64,000 nt of DNA, from contig NC_004041.2 of NCBI RefSeq assembly GCF_000092045.1, positions 248,001-312,000 on the forward strand. Direction: 5' to 3'. The DNA is from Rhizobium etli CFN 42. Lineage in GTDB: Bacteria > Pseudomonadota > Alphaproteobacteria > Rhizobiales > Rhizobiaceae. Positions 1 to 8,735 of this stretch are shown in pieces (the first letter of the stretch is position 1; every line of letters starts with the position of its first letter). The notes beneath the pieces were generated by a model. The model had not been told where the DNA came from. It saw only the letters and a program-made list of their open reading frames with translations, and did not search any database. The position numbers were made by a program, and so were the translations under genes.

Positions 1-1
1 T

Positions 2-316
2 ATCCAGACGCCAATACCTGGAATGGTGAAAGAACGGCGTATAGATCGCGGTTTTCTTTTCATTGGCTGCCGCTTCAACGATCAGATGCTCCGGATCTAC
101 GCTCGACAGATCATCAAGCGCTCTCACGGCCCCCACTTTGCAGTACTTGATGCGGAAGGCCTTACCAAAAACGAGCGCCGTTTCCTTGCAGCAAGCGGAA
201 TCACGGTGGTCGACCTGCCGATCGGCGAAGCCGCGGCTCTGCTTGTACCATTTGGTAGCAAGGCGGATGGTGACCATGGCCGCACGGCTTCCGCTTCGAA
301 TCTCTGTAGCGGCTAG
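2..316 (+). pseudogene. SIR2-like protein, C-terminal fragment (cut by window edge)
   Basis: The frame is open from the window edge to a stop at 316. The peptide has a GFLFIGCRFNDQMLRIYA segment, which resembles the 'G-x-S/R-F-x-D' C-terminal motif of SIR2-like NAD-binding domains, followed by LTKNERRFLAASGITVVDLP. A clear paralogue of this segment lies at 38054-38300, also followed by a nod box and a nodA remnant. The last ~20 residues look unrelated to the paralogue, so the 3' end may be altered. The SIR2 assignment is by pattern only. Whether the rest of the gene, to the left of the window, is intact cannot be seen. Confidence 0.45.
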
Positions 317-760
317 AGTGCCGCAGATTGAAAACGTTCTGTTTCTGCCAAGTTCGAATGCCATACTGCCCACGTTTGCTGGCGTGGGGGATTGCGGGTG
401 GGATCAATGGCGATGAGCGAGCGTGATCTTTAGCGGATCGAGGTTCTGTCGCAGGTGATCGACGGAAGATCGGCGACGACCGCAGATTACTGTTCACTCA
501 ATGTCAATCGAAGGACCGATTATGAAGAAACCTAAACCATTCCCAATACAGCGGCAGAGCCGCGGCCGGAATCGCCAGAAATAAGCCTCGCATCGGCCAC
601 CGGGTGCTCCACTCGTGCGCCAATAACACGCGTAATCAACGGGATCGAGACGGCACACGCTTTACGGTCTTGCGCTTATTTGTGATCTTTATCCCACAAT
701 ATGGACTTCGATACTTGGTGTTTCCAAGTGACAAGCAGTGTGGCCAATAATTCTAACCGC
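317..760. other. Intergenic, no gene recognised
   Basis: No convincing coding frame, RNA or repeat is seen between the SIR2-like fragment and the stop of the hisC-like gene. Short frames here overlap on both strands and have no ribosome site. Confidence 0.5.
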
Positions 761-1864
761 CTAGCTCTGCGTCTTCATACTTCCAGAAATGATGTCCCTG
801 GCGGCTGAAAGGAACGCGTCCATTTGGGTTCTGGTGCCGATGCTGACGCGGATAAAATTTTCCAAACCGGCATCGGGAAAGACGGCTACAAGTATGTTCT
901 GCCTATCCAAAGACGCTTGCCACCATTTGCCATCTCGTCCGGGTGGCACCCGAGCTAGCAAAAAGTTTGTGTGGGAGGGAATGACAGAAAAGCCCAATTG
1001 AGACAAGGCAGTGGTCGTTCTGTGTCTTTCATGTTTAATATATCTGTGGTTCTCGTCGTAGTCGGCGCGGTGCGAAAGGATACTAATGCCCACCGCATGG
1101 CCGATCACGTTCATGTTAAAGACATTTTGCAGGTTGCGTAGCCTCCCAATAAGTTCGGGATGACCAAAGCCGAAACCGACGCGAATTCCCGCGGCTGCAA
1201 AGCCTTTCGAAAGTGTTCTCAATACTAGAAGGTTTGGATGACGATCGACTAGGCGCAGGGCATCATCGGGTGCAAAGTCGACATACGCTTCATCCACCAC
1301 TATCAACTGGTCCGATTGCGCGACGAGGCGGTCGATTTCAGCCACCGGAACGAATGTTCCCGTTGGATTGTTCGGATTGGCCAGCAGTATGAATTTTGCA
1401 TCTTTTGCTGGACCAAGAAGCAGCTGCTCGATTGGCAGAGAATAAGACTCGCCCCATTCGATTTCGAGAAATCTGGCACCCTGCAACTTGGCCAGTTTGC
1501 GGTTAAAGGAAAAACCTGGCGATATCATCGCAACGCTATCTCCCGGGTCGAGGAATGCTCTGTAGATGAGCCCAAGCAGCTCCGACGAGCCGTTCCCGGC
1601 GACCACCTGATCCTGGGAGAGGCCATACGCGCTGGCGGCTGCGTCGCGCAAGCTCAGATTGTCATCTTCGGGATACAGATAATGCCGTTCGAGGGCCGCC
1701 AGCGCACTTTGCAACACCATCATCGGCAACGGAAACGGATTCTCATTCGTGTTTAGTTTAACGCAGTTCGCATCTCGCCCCGGTTGATTGGAGGGTAGCG
1801 CATTTAGCTGTCTCGCCATCGGCGAAAGAGCCGAAAGCACGGCTTGCAGCTTTGCATCAGCCAT
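761..1864 (-). CDS. HisC-like class I/II aminotransferase
   Basis: The 367-residue protein is a PLP-dependent fold-type I aminotransferase of the histidinol-phosphate aminotransferase family. Visible marks are NTNENPFPLP near the N-terminus, GNGSSELL, LLANPNNPTGTF, VVDEAYVDF (PLP-binding Asp and Tyr) and TLSKGFAAAGIRVGF, where the Lys of SK binds PLP. Length is normal for HisC. The start at 1864 follows GGAGAAAAGAT, a good ribosome site. It lies 160 nt downstream of the nodA'-nodQ' remnant on the same strand, so it may be read from the nod box at 2885-2931. A related HisC-like gene is known on the NGR234 symbiotic plasmid. Being plasmid-borne and away from his genes, it probably has a symbiotic or secondary role; its substrate is unknown. 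Confidence 0.85.
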   Translation of the reverse strand: MADAKLQAVLSALSPMARQLNALPSNQPGRDANCVKLNTNENPFPLPMMVLQSALAALERHYLYPEDDNLSLRDAAASAYGLSQDQVVAGNGSSELLGLIYRAFLDPGDSVAMISPGFSFNRKLAKLQGARFLEIEWGESYSLPIEQLLLGPAKDAKFILLANPNNPTGTFVPVAEIDRLVAQSDQLIVVDEAYVDFAPDDALRLVDRHPNLLVLRTLSKGFAAAGIRVGFGFGHPELIGRLRNLQNVFNMNVIGHAVGISILSHRADYDENHRYIKHERHRTTTALSQLGFSVIPSHTNFLLARVPPGRDGKWWQASLDRQNILVAVFPDAGLENFIRVSIGTRTQMDAFLSAARDIISGSMKTQS

Positions 1865-2022
1865 ATCTTTTCTCCGTTTCAGTAAGCCGAGTCGTGAGCG
1901 CGTGATCGGCCGTCTCCTGTTGAAGCCACATCGGACGTTGGCGCGGGCCGCCTGCGGGCTGCTACGGTCGCCGCGTAGTTAATAGGCCAAGGACCGCCGC
2001 GGCCGCTTCAAGCCGCCAATGG

Positions 2023-2703
2023 TCAAGCCTCCCCGCTCTCACACTCATGCGTCACTTGCTCCATTCGCCTTTCGAGGAACTGTTCGATCTCAAACGCCAA
2101 CGCCGCAGGGTCGTGGCCAACCGTTTCGAGATGTAATTCAGCGCCCTCAGGGATTTCGTACGGCGAGGAAACGCCGGTGAAATTGGCGATCTTGCCGGCG
2201 AGCGCCTTCCGATAAAGCCCCTTCGGATCGCGTCGCGCGCATTCCTCAAGCGGCGTGTCGACGAGGATTTCAATAAGCTCCCCTCCTCCATCAGCTCGGC
2301 GACCTCGGCAACGCGGCGGATGTTCTCGACGCGATCGGGTTGATTGAAGCCAGGTCGCGATTGAGCCCGTGGCGCACGTTGTCGCCGTCGAGGATGTAGG
2401 TGTGCTTCCCGTGGGCATGCAGCAGCCGGTCGAGCGCATTGGCGATTGTCGACTTGCCGGAGCCGGAAAGTCCAGTGAACAAAAGGACGGCTGGCTGCTG
2501 ACTCTTCATCGCCGCGCGCGCCCTTGTCAGCGTCGGTCGCCTGCCAATGCAGGTTGTCGGCGCGCCTTGCCCAGCTTTGGCTGCCACTGAAATTGAAGAC
2601 CCCGGTCGGCCCTTGGGCTTTGCGAAAGAGCTCGGGAGGATCGACGTGGTCGATGAGTTCCAGCTCGTTTTCCCAGCACAGCTTCCACCGCACCTCAGAA
2701 CAT
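2023..2703 (-). pseudogene. nodA'-nodQ' chimeric remnant
   Basis: Read leftward, the first ~45 codons match the NodA N-terminus ([37 protein letters not shown]). At about 2570 this passes in frame into the linker and APS-kinase (CysC) half of Nod[16 protein letters not shown], then [19 protein letters not shown] with the P-loop, [23 protein letters not shown], and [19 protein letters not shown]. The pieces lie in different frames. The nodA start has lost bases after ATG (2701-2703). About two dozen codons of APS kinase between 'AELM' and 'EEG' are missing, apparently a deletion between similar sequences. No functional product is expected. NodA would be the N-acyltransferase and NodQ the sulfate-activation enzyme of Nod-factor synthesis. 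Confidence 0.8.
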
Positions 2704-2884
2704 GCAAAGACCTCCTTTGGTATTTCCTGCTGCTGTTTTTGAAGCCCGCACTGTGCGATCGAAGCAGTGGCCGCCCCGATGCATGTCGGCGCCGTTGCTC
2801 GGGTTCGCGCTATAGCCAGTCCGGATCGTCAAATGTTTCGCCGTCACTCGCGTCTGAGATCATTCCTAATGCATCATCACGGGA

Positions 2885-2931
2885 GATTGGTAAAATGGAT
2901 TGTATGAATGGAATTATCGATGCTTTGTATG
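2885..2931 (-). promoter_or_regulatory. nod box (degenerate 5' half) before nodA'-nodQ'
   Basis: On the minus strand the conserved 3' half reads CATACAATCCATTTTACCAA, matching the NodD-binding nod box. The 5' half is weak compared with the boxes at 52602 and 53260. It faces the nodA'-nodQ' remnant, about 180 nt upstream of its ATG. Confidence 0.7.
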
Positions 2932-3179
2932 TCGAATATACGGGTTTCTTAGACTTTGACGTGACCTCCCTGGCACTCGCGGCGTAAAGACGACCGCGCG
3001 TCCCCTCCAGCGGCCGAAAGCAGGGATGCGTTGGACCAGTTGACCCAACTGCGCCCTCCCCGGTTTACCCACCTATGTCCCGGAGTGGCGATGAACGGTC
3101 GCCAGCTAGTCCTTCGCGGTTTCTGATGGAACTTCATCAGGGACGCACGTTCTGTTTATTGAAGCTAGCGATCTACGTC

Positions 3180-3701
3180 CTATTCGCGATCGTCTGCAGT
3201 GGCGCTGGTAGACGCGACTTTCATGGCACGATCGCCGCTATCGCTACCGGTCTCGTCTATGCGGCTTAGTAAGCTGAAAATATCTTGCAAGATCTCTTCA
3301 TCGAAAGTCCGCAACTTCACGATAGTAGCCAGCAGCAGAACCGCTTTGGTTTCAGTTTCGCCCCAAAGATAAGGTGCCGCCGGGGCGATAATCTCTTCCG
3401 GAGTGGCATCCAAAACCTCACACAGATGAATCAGTCGGCTCACGGTCAAGCGGGATACTCCATTTTCGTACCGGCCGTAGACCTGCTTAGTGATGCCAAG
3501 CAAGGGCGCCAGTTTCGAGCGCGGGAGTTTTCGCTTATCGCGGGCTTCGCGAAGGCTGATGCTGATCAAGTTTTCGAGTTCGGCGCTAAGTGCAATCCGT
3601 CCGTCAAAAGGTTTTCGATAGACCGGCTTGTCTATGCCTGGATCATCGACTTGTTGCAAACCGAGTTCATTAATCCATTGCTTCAATGGTGGTCCTGACA
3701 T
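3180..3701 (-). CDS. Helix-turn-helix (XRE-like) regulator, copy 1
   Basis: The 173-residue protein has a central helix-turn-helix: KLAPLLGITKQVYGRYENGV followed by SRLTVSRLIHLCEVL (about residues 65-105). I take the ATG at 3701; the frame stays open upstream to 4355 but that part crosses the IS481 element and is not homologous to the paralogue. The gene at 5590-6117 encodes a clear paralogue sharing the (V/I)YRKP segment, the VYGRYE...T(V)SRLIHLCE region and a (Y/H)LWG(E/R)T motif. Both have a CATTTTGGGC element about 75-100 nt upstream. Similar HTH proteins occur on other rhizobial symbiotic plasmids. The target is unknown; it could repress the neighbouring genes or itself. Confidence 0.75.
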   Translation of the reverse strand: MSGPPLKQWINELGLQQVDDPGIDKPVYRKPFDGRIALSAELENLISISLREARDKRKLPRSKLAPLLGITKQVYGRYENGVSRLTVSRLIHLCEVLDATPEEIIAPAAPYLWGETETKAVLLLATIVKLRTFDEEILQDIFSLLSRIDETGSDSGDRAMKVASTSATADDRE

Positions 3702-3791
3702 TGCTCCGACTGAGGTAAATGCGCCAAAGCTCTTTATACGGAAAGTGATGTGCTTGGAACCACCAATGTTTCGTTTCGATCTAATTTGGCG

Positions 3792-3801
3792 CATTTTGGG
3801 C
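3792..3801. promoter_or_regulatory. CATTTTGGGC motif shared with HTH copy 2
   Basis: The ten bases CATTTTGGGC lie 91 nt upstream of the start of the HTH gene and recur at 6192-6201, a similar distance upstream of its paralogue. This could be an autoregulatory operator; the role is inference. Confidence 0.3.
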
Positions 3802-4072
3802 CACGCGGACCTCACCCGATAGCTATCGTTCACCAAAATATATAAGTGATCGCAAGTACATAGACATAGATCATACCGAAATCGCTTCACGCAAGGATTA
3901 TCCACTTGCGCCAAATTGGCTATGACCCTCAGTGATTTTGGTGATAACGGTCGCTTCATTTCCTCGTCTAGCTCCCGGGACGTCGTGTGCGGGCATGGTG
4001 GCCTTTTGTCCTGCACGTGGAGCTCTCGGTTCACGGCAGACCAATCACGGCTCCGCGCGCTGGCTGCTCTGG

Positions 4073-5067
4073 TGTTTGGTTCCGGCATTTGATGGTGCAA
4101 TATTTTCCTTGGCATGGAGGGAAGCACTATGGGCCAGGTTCTACACGGGAGCGCCACGACGACAGAGGCAATCCGTCGAGCAATAGTGAAGAGAGCCTGA
4201 AAACGCTTTCGAAGCGATACGGGATCAACCAGAAAACCGTGGCGAAATGGAAGAAGCGGACATCGTTGGTCGACCTTCCTACAGGCCCAAAGGACCCGCA
4301 CTCGACGACCCTTTCCCTCGAAGAAGAGGCCGCTATCGTCGCCTTCCGCCGGCACACGTTGCTGCCGCTCGATGATTGCCTCTACGCTCTTCAGCCGACC
4401 ATTTCACATCTGACGCGTTCGTCGTTGCACAGGTGTTTGCAGCGCCACGGCATTTCACGTCTGCCGGAGGTCAGAGGCGACAAGGAGCCGAAGAAGAAGT
4501 TCAAAAGCTATCCGATCGCTTACTTCCACATCGATATTGACGAGGTGCAGACGGCTGAGGGCAAGCTCTATCTCTTTGTCGCAATTGACCGAACATCCAA
4601 GTTCGCGTTCGCGGAACTCTACACCAAAGCCGGCAAGATGAATGCCGCTCAGTTCTTGCGCAATCTGATCGCGGCAGTGCCCTACACCATTCACACCGTT
4701 TTGACCGACAATGGCATTCAGTTCACCAACCGAGCTTGTGATCGAAATGCCTTCCAGCACATCTTCGATTGGGTCTGCGACGATCACAGCATCGAGCATC
4801 GCCTGACCAAGGTGAAGCATCCCTGGACCAACGGACAGGTCGAACGGATGAACCGAACGATCAAGGAGGCGACCGTCAAGCGCTTCCACTACGACGATCA
4901 TGCGCAGTTGAAAAAACATCTGGCCGACTTTATCGACGCCTACAATTTCGGGCGCCGGCTCAAGACGTTAAAGGGCCTTACGCCTTACGAGTTCATCAGT
5001 AGACGATGGACTTTGGAGCCGGATCGATTCATCATCGACCCCATCCATCAAATGCCGGGACTAAACA
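4073..5067 (+). mobile_element. IS481-family insertion sequence
   Basis: Near-perfect 23-bp terminal inverted repeats bound the element: TGTTTGGTTCCGGCATTTGA at 4073 and, read from the other end at 5067, TGTTTAGTCCCGGCATTTGA. No clear target duplication is visible. It holds one transposase frame, which carries a frameshift. The element sits between the two HTH paralogues. Confidence 0.85.
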
Positions 5068-5072
5068 CCTAG
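4129..5072 (+). pseudogene. IS481-family transposase (frameshifted)
   Basis: From ATG at 4129 the product begins MGQVLHGSATTTEAIRRAI as expected for the family, then hits a stop near 4197. The homology continues in another frame from about 4180 (NSEESLKTLSKRYGINQKTVAKWKKR) through the DDE integrase core: FHIDIDEVQT, VLTDNGIQF, HPWTNGQVERMN. The stop at 5072 lies five bases beyond the right inverted repeat. One small indel near 4180 separates the start from the body, so the copy is probably inactive unless a downstream start is used. Confidence 0.8.
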
Positions 5073-5589
5073 GCGATGCCCTTACCTCTGAACGGCGACA
5101 GCCATGAACAGCGTTTCCAGTCTCAGCGACTCGACCCCGTTTTCGCGGAACCTGATCGTGATGTCAAAAGGCTGTTTCCGAGCCGAATGGCAAAAAGGAT
5201 CGGCGCGATGGAACGGAGGCGCGGAGAGGACGGGCTTAGATTCAGCAATCGAAATCAAAGCATGCGCGCCGGCAGCTCGAATACCCACATGGCATTGAGC
5301 GGGAAAACCCAACGAGGGAGTTTAACACAGACCCTACTGTCGAAGCAAAGCGCATGCAAATAGACTTGGCGTCGCTCGCCGACGAATCGCTCGAGCATCG
5401 AGCGAGATCAACGCCAACCAAAGATCGAAAAATTGCGCAATCGGCGCGTATTGTTGATCAGACGGAAATTCGAGTGAAAAACTAAGTTGTGAGATTGCGG
5501 GTGTCTGCACACCGACGACAGCGCGTCGGCTGCGACAGCTATCACCAATACTGCTAACTACTGGTCGGGGCGTCATAGACAAACCCAGC
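5073..5589. other. Intergenic, no gene recognised
   Basis: No supported gene between the IS481 copy and the second HTH gene. Short frames occur on both strands without ribosome sites or recognisable motifs. Confidence 0.45.
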
Positions 5590-6117
5590 TCACTTCACGG
5601 GCTCCGCTACATCACTGATACCTCTGTCGCTCTCGTCGTCATCGGGGATCATTCGCTGCAGGAGCCGAATAAGATCGCGCGTCGTGCCGTTCGGAAGTCT
5701 CCTAAGAATCCTCGCCAGTGTGAGACAATCCTCGGCCTCCTCCGATGTGCGGCCCCAAAGATGTGGCGCAGCTTCAAAGATCATATCGATAGGCATGAAG
5801 CCAAGAATCTCACACAGATGGATCATCCGAGTAACAGTCATTTTGGAAAATGCCCGCTCGTAGCGTCCGTATACAGGGATGGACAGACCAAGCATTGGAG
5901 CAACGTCTGCGCGAGACAGGCCCTGCGCTTCGCGTGTCTTTTTCAGGAACGCGCTGATCAATTCCTCCATGTGACCCAACGATGTAATTTCGCCGCCGAA
6001 ACCTGGCTTTCGATAGATCGCCTTGTCAACCTCCGGATCGGCGGTGCTGACGAGGCCTCTCGAACTTCTGTAGCTTGCTAGATCTTCCGTCACCGCACGT
6101 CCCTGTTTTCCTGCCAC
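5590..6117 (-). CDS. Helix-turn-helix (XRE-like) regulator, copy 2
   Basis: The 175-residue protein is a paralogue of the one at 3180-3701. It has ADVAPMLGLSIPVYGRYERA followed by KMTVTRMIHLCEILG as its helix-turn-helix and PHLWGRTSEEAEDCLTLARI after it. The start at 6117 gives a length matching copy 1. The CATTTTGGGC motif lies at 6192-6201. The two genes are on the same strand and were probably a tandem duplication before IS481 landed between them. The regulated genes are not known. Confidence 0.78.
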   Translation of the reverse strand: MAGKQGRAVTEDLASYRSSRGLVSTADPEVDKAIYRKPGFGGEITSLGHMEELISAFLKKTREAQGLSRADVAPMLGLSIPVYGRYERAFSKMTVTRMIHLCEILGFMPIDMIFEAAPHLWGRTSEEAEDCLTLARILRRLPNGTTRDLIRLLQRMIPDDDESDRGISDVAEPVK

Positions 6118-6191
6118 TCGTTGTAGGCTTGAGCCAACCTGAACCGATTTGAACCACTTGTCATCGCCACACTACAACCGTTTTAAATACC

Positions 6192-6201
6192 CATTTTGGG
6201 C
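6192..6201. promoter_or_regulatory. CATTTTGGGC motif shared with HTH copy 1
   Basis: Second copy of the ten-base element, 75 nt upstream of the HTH gene start, in an A/T-rich region. See 3792-3801. Confidence 0.3.
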
Positions 6202-7489
6202 ATTTTTTGCGTTATAGCAAATATTTGAGAGTTTAGCCAAATTGCTTCATGAATGCATTCAAAACAGTCTCGCTAGACCGGTGGCCCAGTTCCATGAAAG
6301 ATGAGTCGGCTATGGCCGCACCCGCCACTGAAACATCTAGGTTGCGTCGAGTTTGAGCGAAAATTCACATTCAATGCTCAACATCTTCTAAGCGGTCTTC
6401 GTTGAGGACGATAAGACATAATCCTCGAAAACCGATCCATTTCCCCGTCCCACGATATCCCATTTGGCTAGCTGGGAAAGCTCCGCCGTGCTGGAAATCA
6501 CTCAGCCAAGAACCCATATCGGTTACCGCTCCCGCTAGCGTGTAGGTTCGATGCTCTCTGAAAATTCCGGCATCATGGAGCAAGTGCCACAAACGTGAAC
6601 TTTGCTAAACGAAGCCGCCACCTTATCGCATCCACACAAAGGGCTTGAAATAGTCGACCGTGAGGGTTATATCTTTGTGAGCAGCAGACAACGAGGCTTC
6701 CGAAAGGTCGCTGTTGCAGGTGCACCCTTAGAGGTCGGTACACCACGGTAGGGCACACGCGTTCGGCGGAAACGCCATGGGAAGGCTCCTTGAGGGGGCC
6801 TTTTTTGTTTCTAGGGCACCCTTATTTGCTGGAAATGAGCCTTTTTTACGAGTTGGCAGACGTTACACCTTCGCTTGATGCGGCTGAAATTAATTTCTTT
6901 CTGATCAGCGCTTTTTACCACCAGTTCTACGTTGTGTTCGTCGGATCTGCTCGGGAAAAGGTAATAAACAACAAGATCATTAAGGCCAGAGGTCAGGACA
7001 GGGCCTGAAACGGCAATGTTACCTGCCCAGTAAGGCATACAGAGGTAGGCACAAGATGCTCGAACGTGAATCTACCTTGCGGATGTTCGATTGTTGGGAA
7101 CGAGTCGTTAATAGTCGTCATGAGGCGCGGTCACCCGAAGACAGCTCTCACGATCTGGACCCATTCACTGAACTGGATTATAGATTGCGCTGGGTAGTCT
7201 GGCTCTGAGACATTGAATTTTCTCCCGATATAAGGGCACGGGTTTGACAACCTTACGAAAGTGCTAACCCCTGAACGTGGTTTCGTTCTCCTGGTAAGGG
7301 TCCTTTCATGTTCAAATCGATACGAATAGAGCACTGACCTTTCGCTTCCGTCCTTACGACGGAGTTGTCTGCTTATGTCTCGCGTATGGACCGGAAGCCT
7401 GAACATGCTGCAGGAGCGAATTCCATCCTGAGACCGAATTCCTACGACGCTTTCTCCGCAGGAGACCGGAGGTTCGAAATACGACCAGT
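6202..7489. other. Gene-poor stretch with a coding-like 3' remnant
   Basis: No intact gene is recognised. On the plus strand, 6600-6751 encodes a coding-like tail (HKGLEIVDREGYIFVSSRQR, then GFRKVAVAGAPLEVGTPR and a stop at 6751) with no start codon, followed 33 nt later by a terminator-like hairpin, so a gene may have been truncated here. A minus-strand frame at 7131-7586 is open but runs antisense to the transposase remnant and is not called. Confidence 0.4.
6784..6806 (+). terminator. Rho-independent terminator
   Basis: GGCTCC-TTGAG-GGGGCC forms a short stem (one G-T pair) followed directly by six T residues on the plus strand. It lies just after the coding-like remnant that ends at 6751. 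Confidence 0.55.
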
Positions 7490-7787
7490 GCGCCTGGCCT
7501 GACCCGAGAGAGGCTTCGGGCAGCCGAGGACGACACCTACGGCCTGTTCGTCGACTTCCGTTGGCCCAAGAACGTCGGGAAGCCATATTGCCCTCGCTGT
7601 GGCTGCCTGGCGCCGTACGGCGTCGTCGTTCTGATGCTCGGAGCCGGAATGCCGCGCCGAATTTTCGGTTTTCGCCGACCGCAAGCTTTCATTCAAGAAG
7701 ATCATCATGGCAATCTGGGAGGAATCACGGCCGCCAAGGGCATGGCGGCGCTCCATCTGAGCCGCAAGGTCAACGTCCAGTACAAGA
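7490..7787 (+). pseudogene. IS1595 (ISXO2-like) transposase, N-terminal part
   Basis: LRAAEDDTYGLFVDFRWPKN and KPYCPRCGC (zinc finger) are typical of the ISXO2 N-terminal domain, followed after frame changes by AALHLSRKVNVQYK. The homology stops at 7787, exactly at the left end of the IS66 element, and resumes at 13108 with YKTAYFLLQKLREAADL. The sequence was already decayed (several frameshifts), or decayed afterwards. Confidence 0.7.
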
Positions 7788-8115
7788 GTATCCATCCGGC
7801 GAAGGCCGCGGCACTTATGATTTCGGCTCGTCTGCCATGATGCGTTCGAATCTTGTCGCGATCGCATTGCTCGTCGACAAGGAACTGCCGAACACCTCCT
7901 TCCCAGGTGCGGATATCGGCGAGGAACTCCTTCAAGCTTTCGATGCCCCGGTCGGTGAAGGTCGTGATGCCCTCTTCGCTGCCGTCATGGGCATGGATCA
8001 TCTCACCATAGTCGATGTTGTCGGAGTTGCTGGCGACCTCCTGGATGAGTTCGAGGTTCTCGCCAATCAGCGTGGCGACGTAGTTGATCGTGTAGACATG
8101 CGTCGGGCGCGCCAT
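7705..8115 (-). CDS. IS66 passenger protein of unknown function
   Basis: ATG at 8113-8115 overlaps the tnpC stop (TGATG), implying translational coupling. The protein begins MARPTHVYTINYVATLIGEN and is mostly acidic and helical in appearance. Similar small proteins accompany some rhizobial IS66 elements. The frame reads through the left inverted repeat into the IS1595 remnant and stops at 7705, so the last ~28 residues are not native to the IS. Function is unknown. Confidence 0.5.
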   Translation of the reverse strand: MARPTHVYTINYVATLIGENLELIQEVASNSDNIDYGEMIHAHDGSEEGITTFTDRGIESLKEFLADIRTWEGGVRQFLVDEQCDRDKIRTHHGRRAEIISAAAFAGWILLYWTLTLRLRWSAAMPLAAVIPPRLP

Positions 8116-8340
8116 CAGGCCGCCATCTGCCGGGCGCTTCCGGCGGGCCAGTTCCACGGCAGCAGTTCCGGCAGCCGTGATACGGGAATGCCAGGCATGC
8201 GGGCGAGCACGTCCGCCAACCAGGCCTGCGGATCGATATCGTTCGTCTTTGCCGTGACGATTAGGGAATACATGAAGGCAGCACGCTCGCCTCCGCGCTG
8301 GGAACCGGCGAATAGCCATGCCTTTCTTCCGAGAGCAATG
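8115..8340 (-). pseudogene. IS66 transposase TnpC, C-terminal part
   Basis: GIALGRKAWLFAGSQRGGER to AWLADVLARMPG, then LPELLPWNW and stop, is the conserved TnpC C-terminus. It joins to NNAAERALRG at 10827 if the intervening 2.5 kb is removed. The gene is therefore disrupted by insertion. Confidence 0.85.
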
Positions 8341-8725
8341 CCCCGTTCATTCTGCCCATGTCGGCGATGAAGTCGAGGTTCACTATCGCTGGCATCCATA
8401 TTTTGGCCAGAAGGTTTCCATTCGTCGCGTCGAAGAACGAGCGACAGGCCGGTTTTTGAAGGTTCTGGGGCCGACAGGTGTCGTCATCGCGATCTCAGGG
8501 TGGATGATCGATCCCGTGGTCTGCCGCGGCATGACCATGGGAACGCCACGCGTCGATCTTGCGACGCTAATCGAATTGAACAGGCTGGTCTCTGGCGGCA
8601 GCAAAGCGGCACCCTTCCGAAGTGGACGTAGAATCACTCAGGAGGACCATGATGAGATCCCGCAATACGCTGGTGCCGGCGTCGGGCCGGCAGCTCGACC
8701 TGATATTCGAGGAGCTCAACGATGA
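8318..8725 (+). CDS. DUF5372-like small protein
   Basis: HPYFGQKVSIRRVEERATGR and KVLGPTGVVIAISGWMIDP resemble the small DUF5372-type proteins often found just upstream of large serine recombinases. The only ATG (8318) lies outside the element, in antisense tnpC sequence, so the native start is probably further in or the present start was made by the insertion. The C-terminus overlaps a 28-codon frame. Role unknown, perhaps an accessory to recombination. Confidence 0.5.
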   Translation: MPFFREQCPVHSAHVGDEVEVHYRWHPYFGQKVSIRRVEERATGRFLKVLGPTGVVIAISGWMIDPVVCRGMTMGTPRVDLATLIELNRLVSGGSKAAPFRSGRRITQEDHDEIPQYAGAGVGPAARPDIRGAQR

Positions 8726-8735
8726 CCATCACTGA
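8649..8735 (+). CDS. Possible 28-residue protein before the recombinase
   Basis: ATGATGAGATCC follows GGAGGACC, a good ribosome site, and encodes a 28-residue peptide (SGRQLDLIFEELNDDHH at its end) overlapping the recombinase start at 8722. It may couple translation of the recombinase. Low confidence as a functional protein. Confidence 0.3.
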   Translation: MMRSRNTLVPASGRQLDLIFEELNDDHH

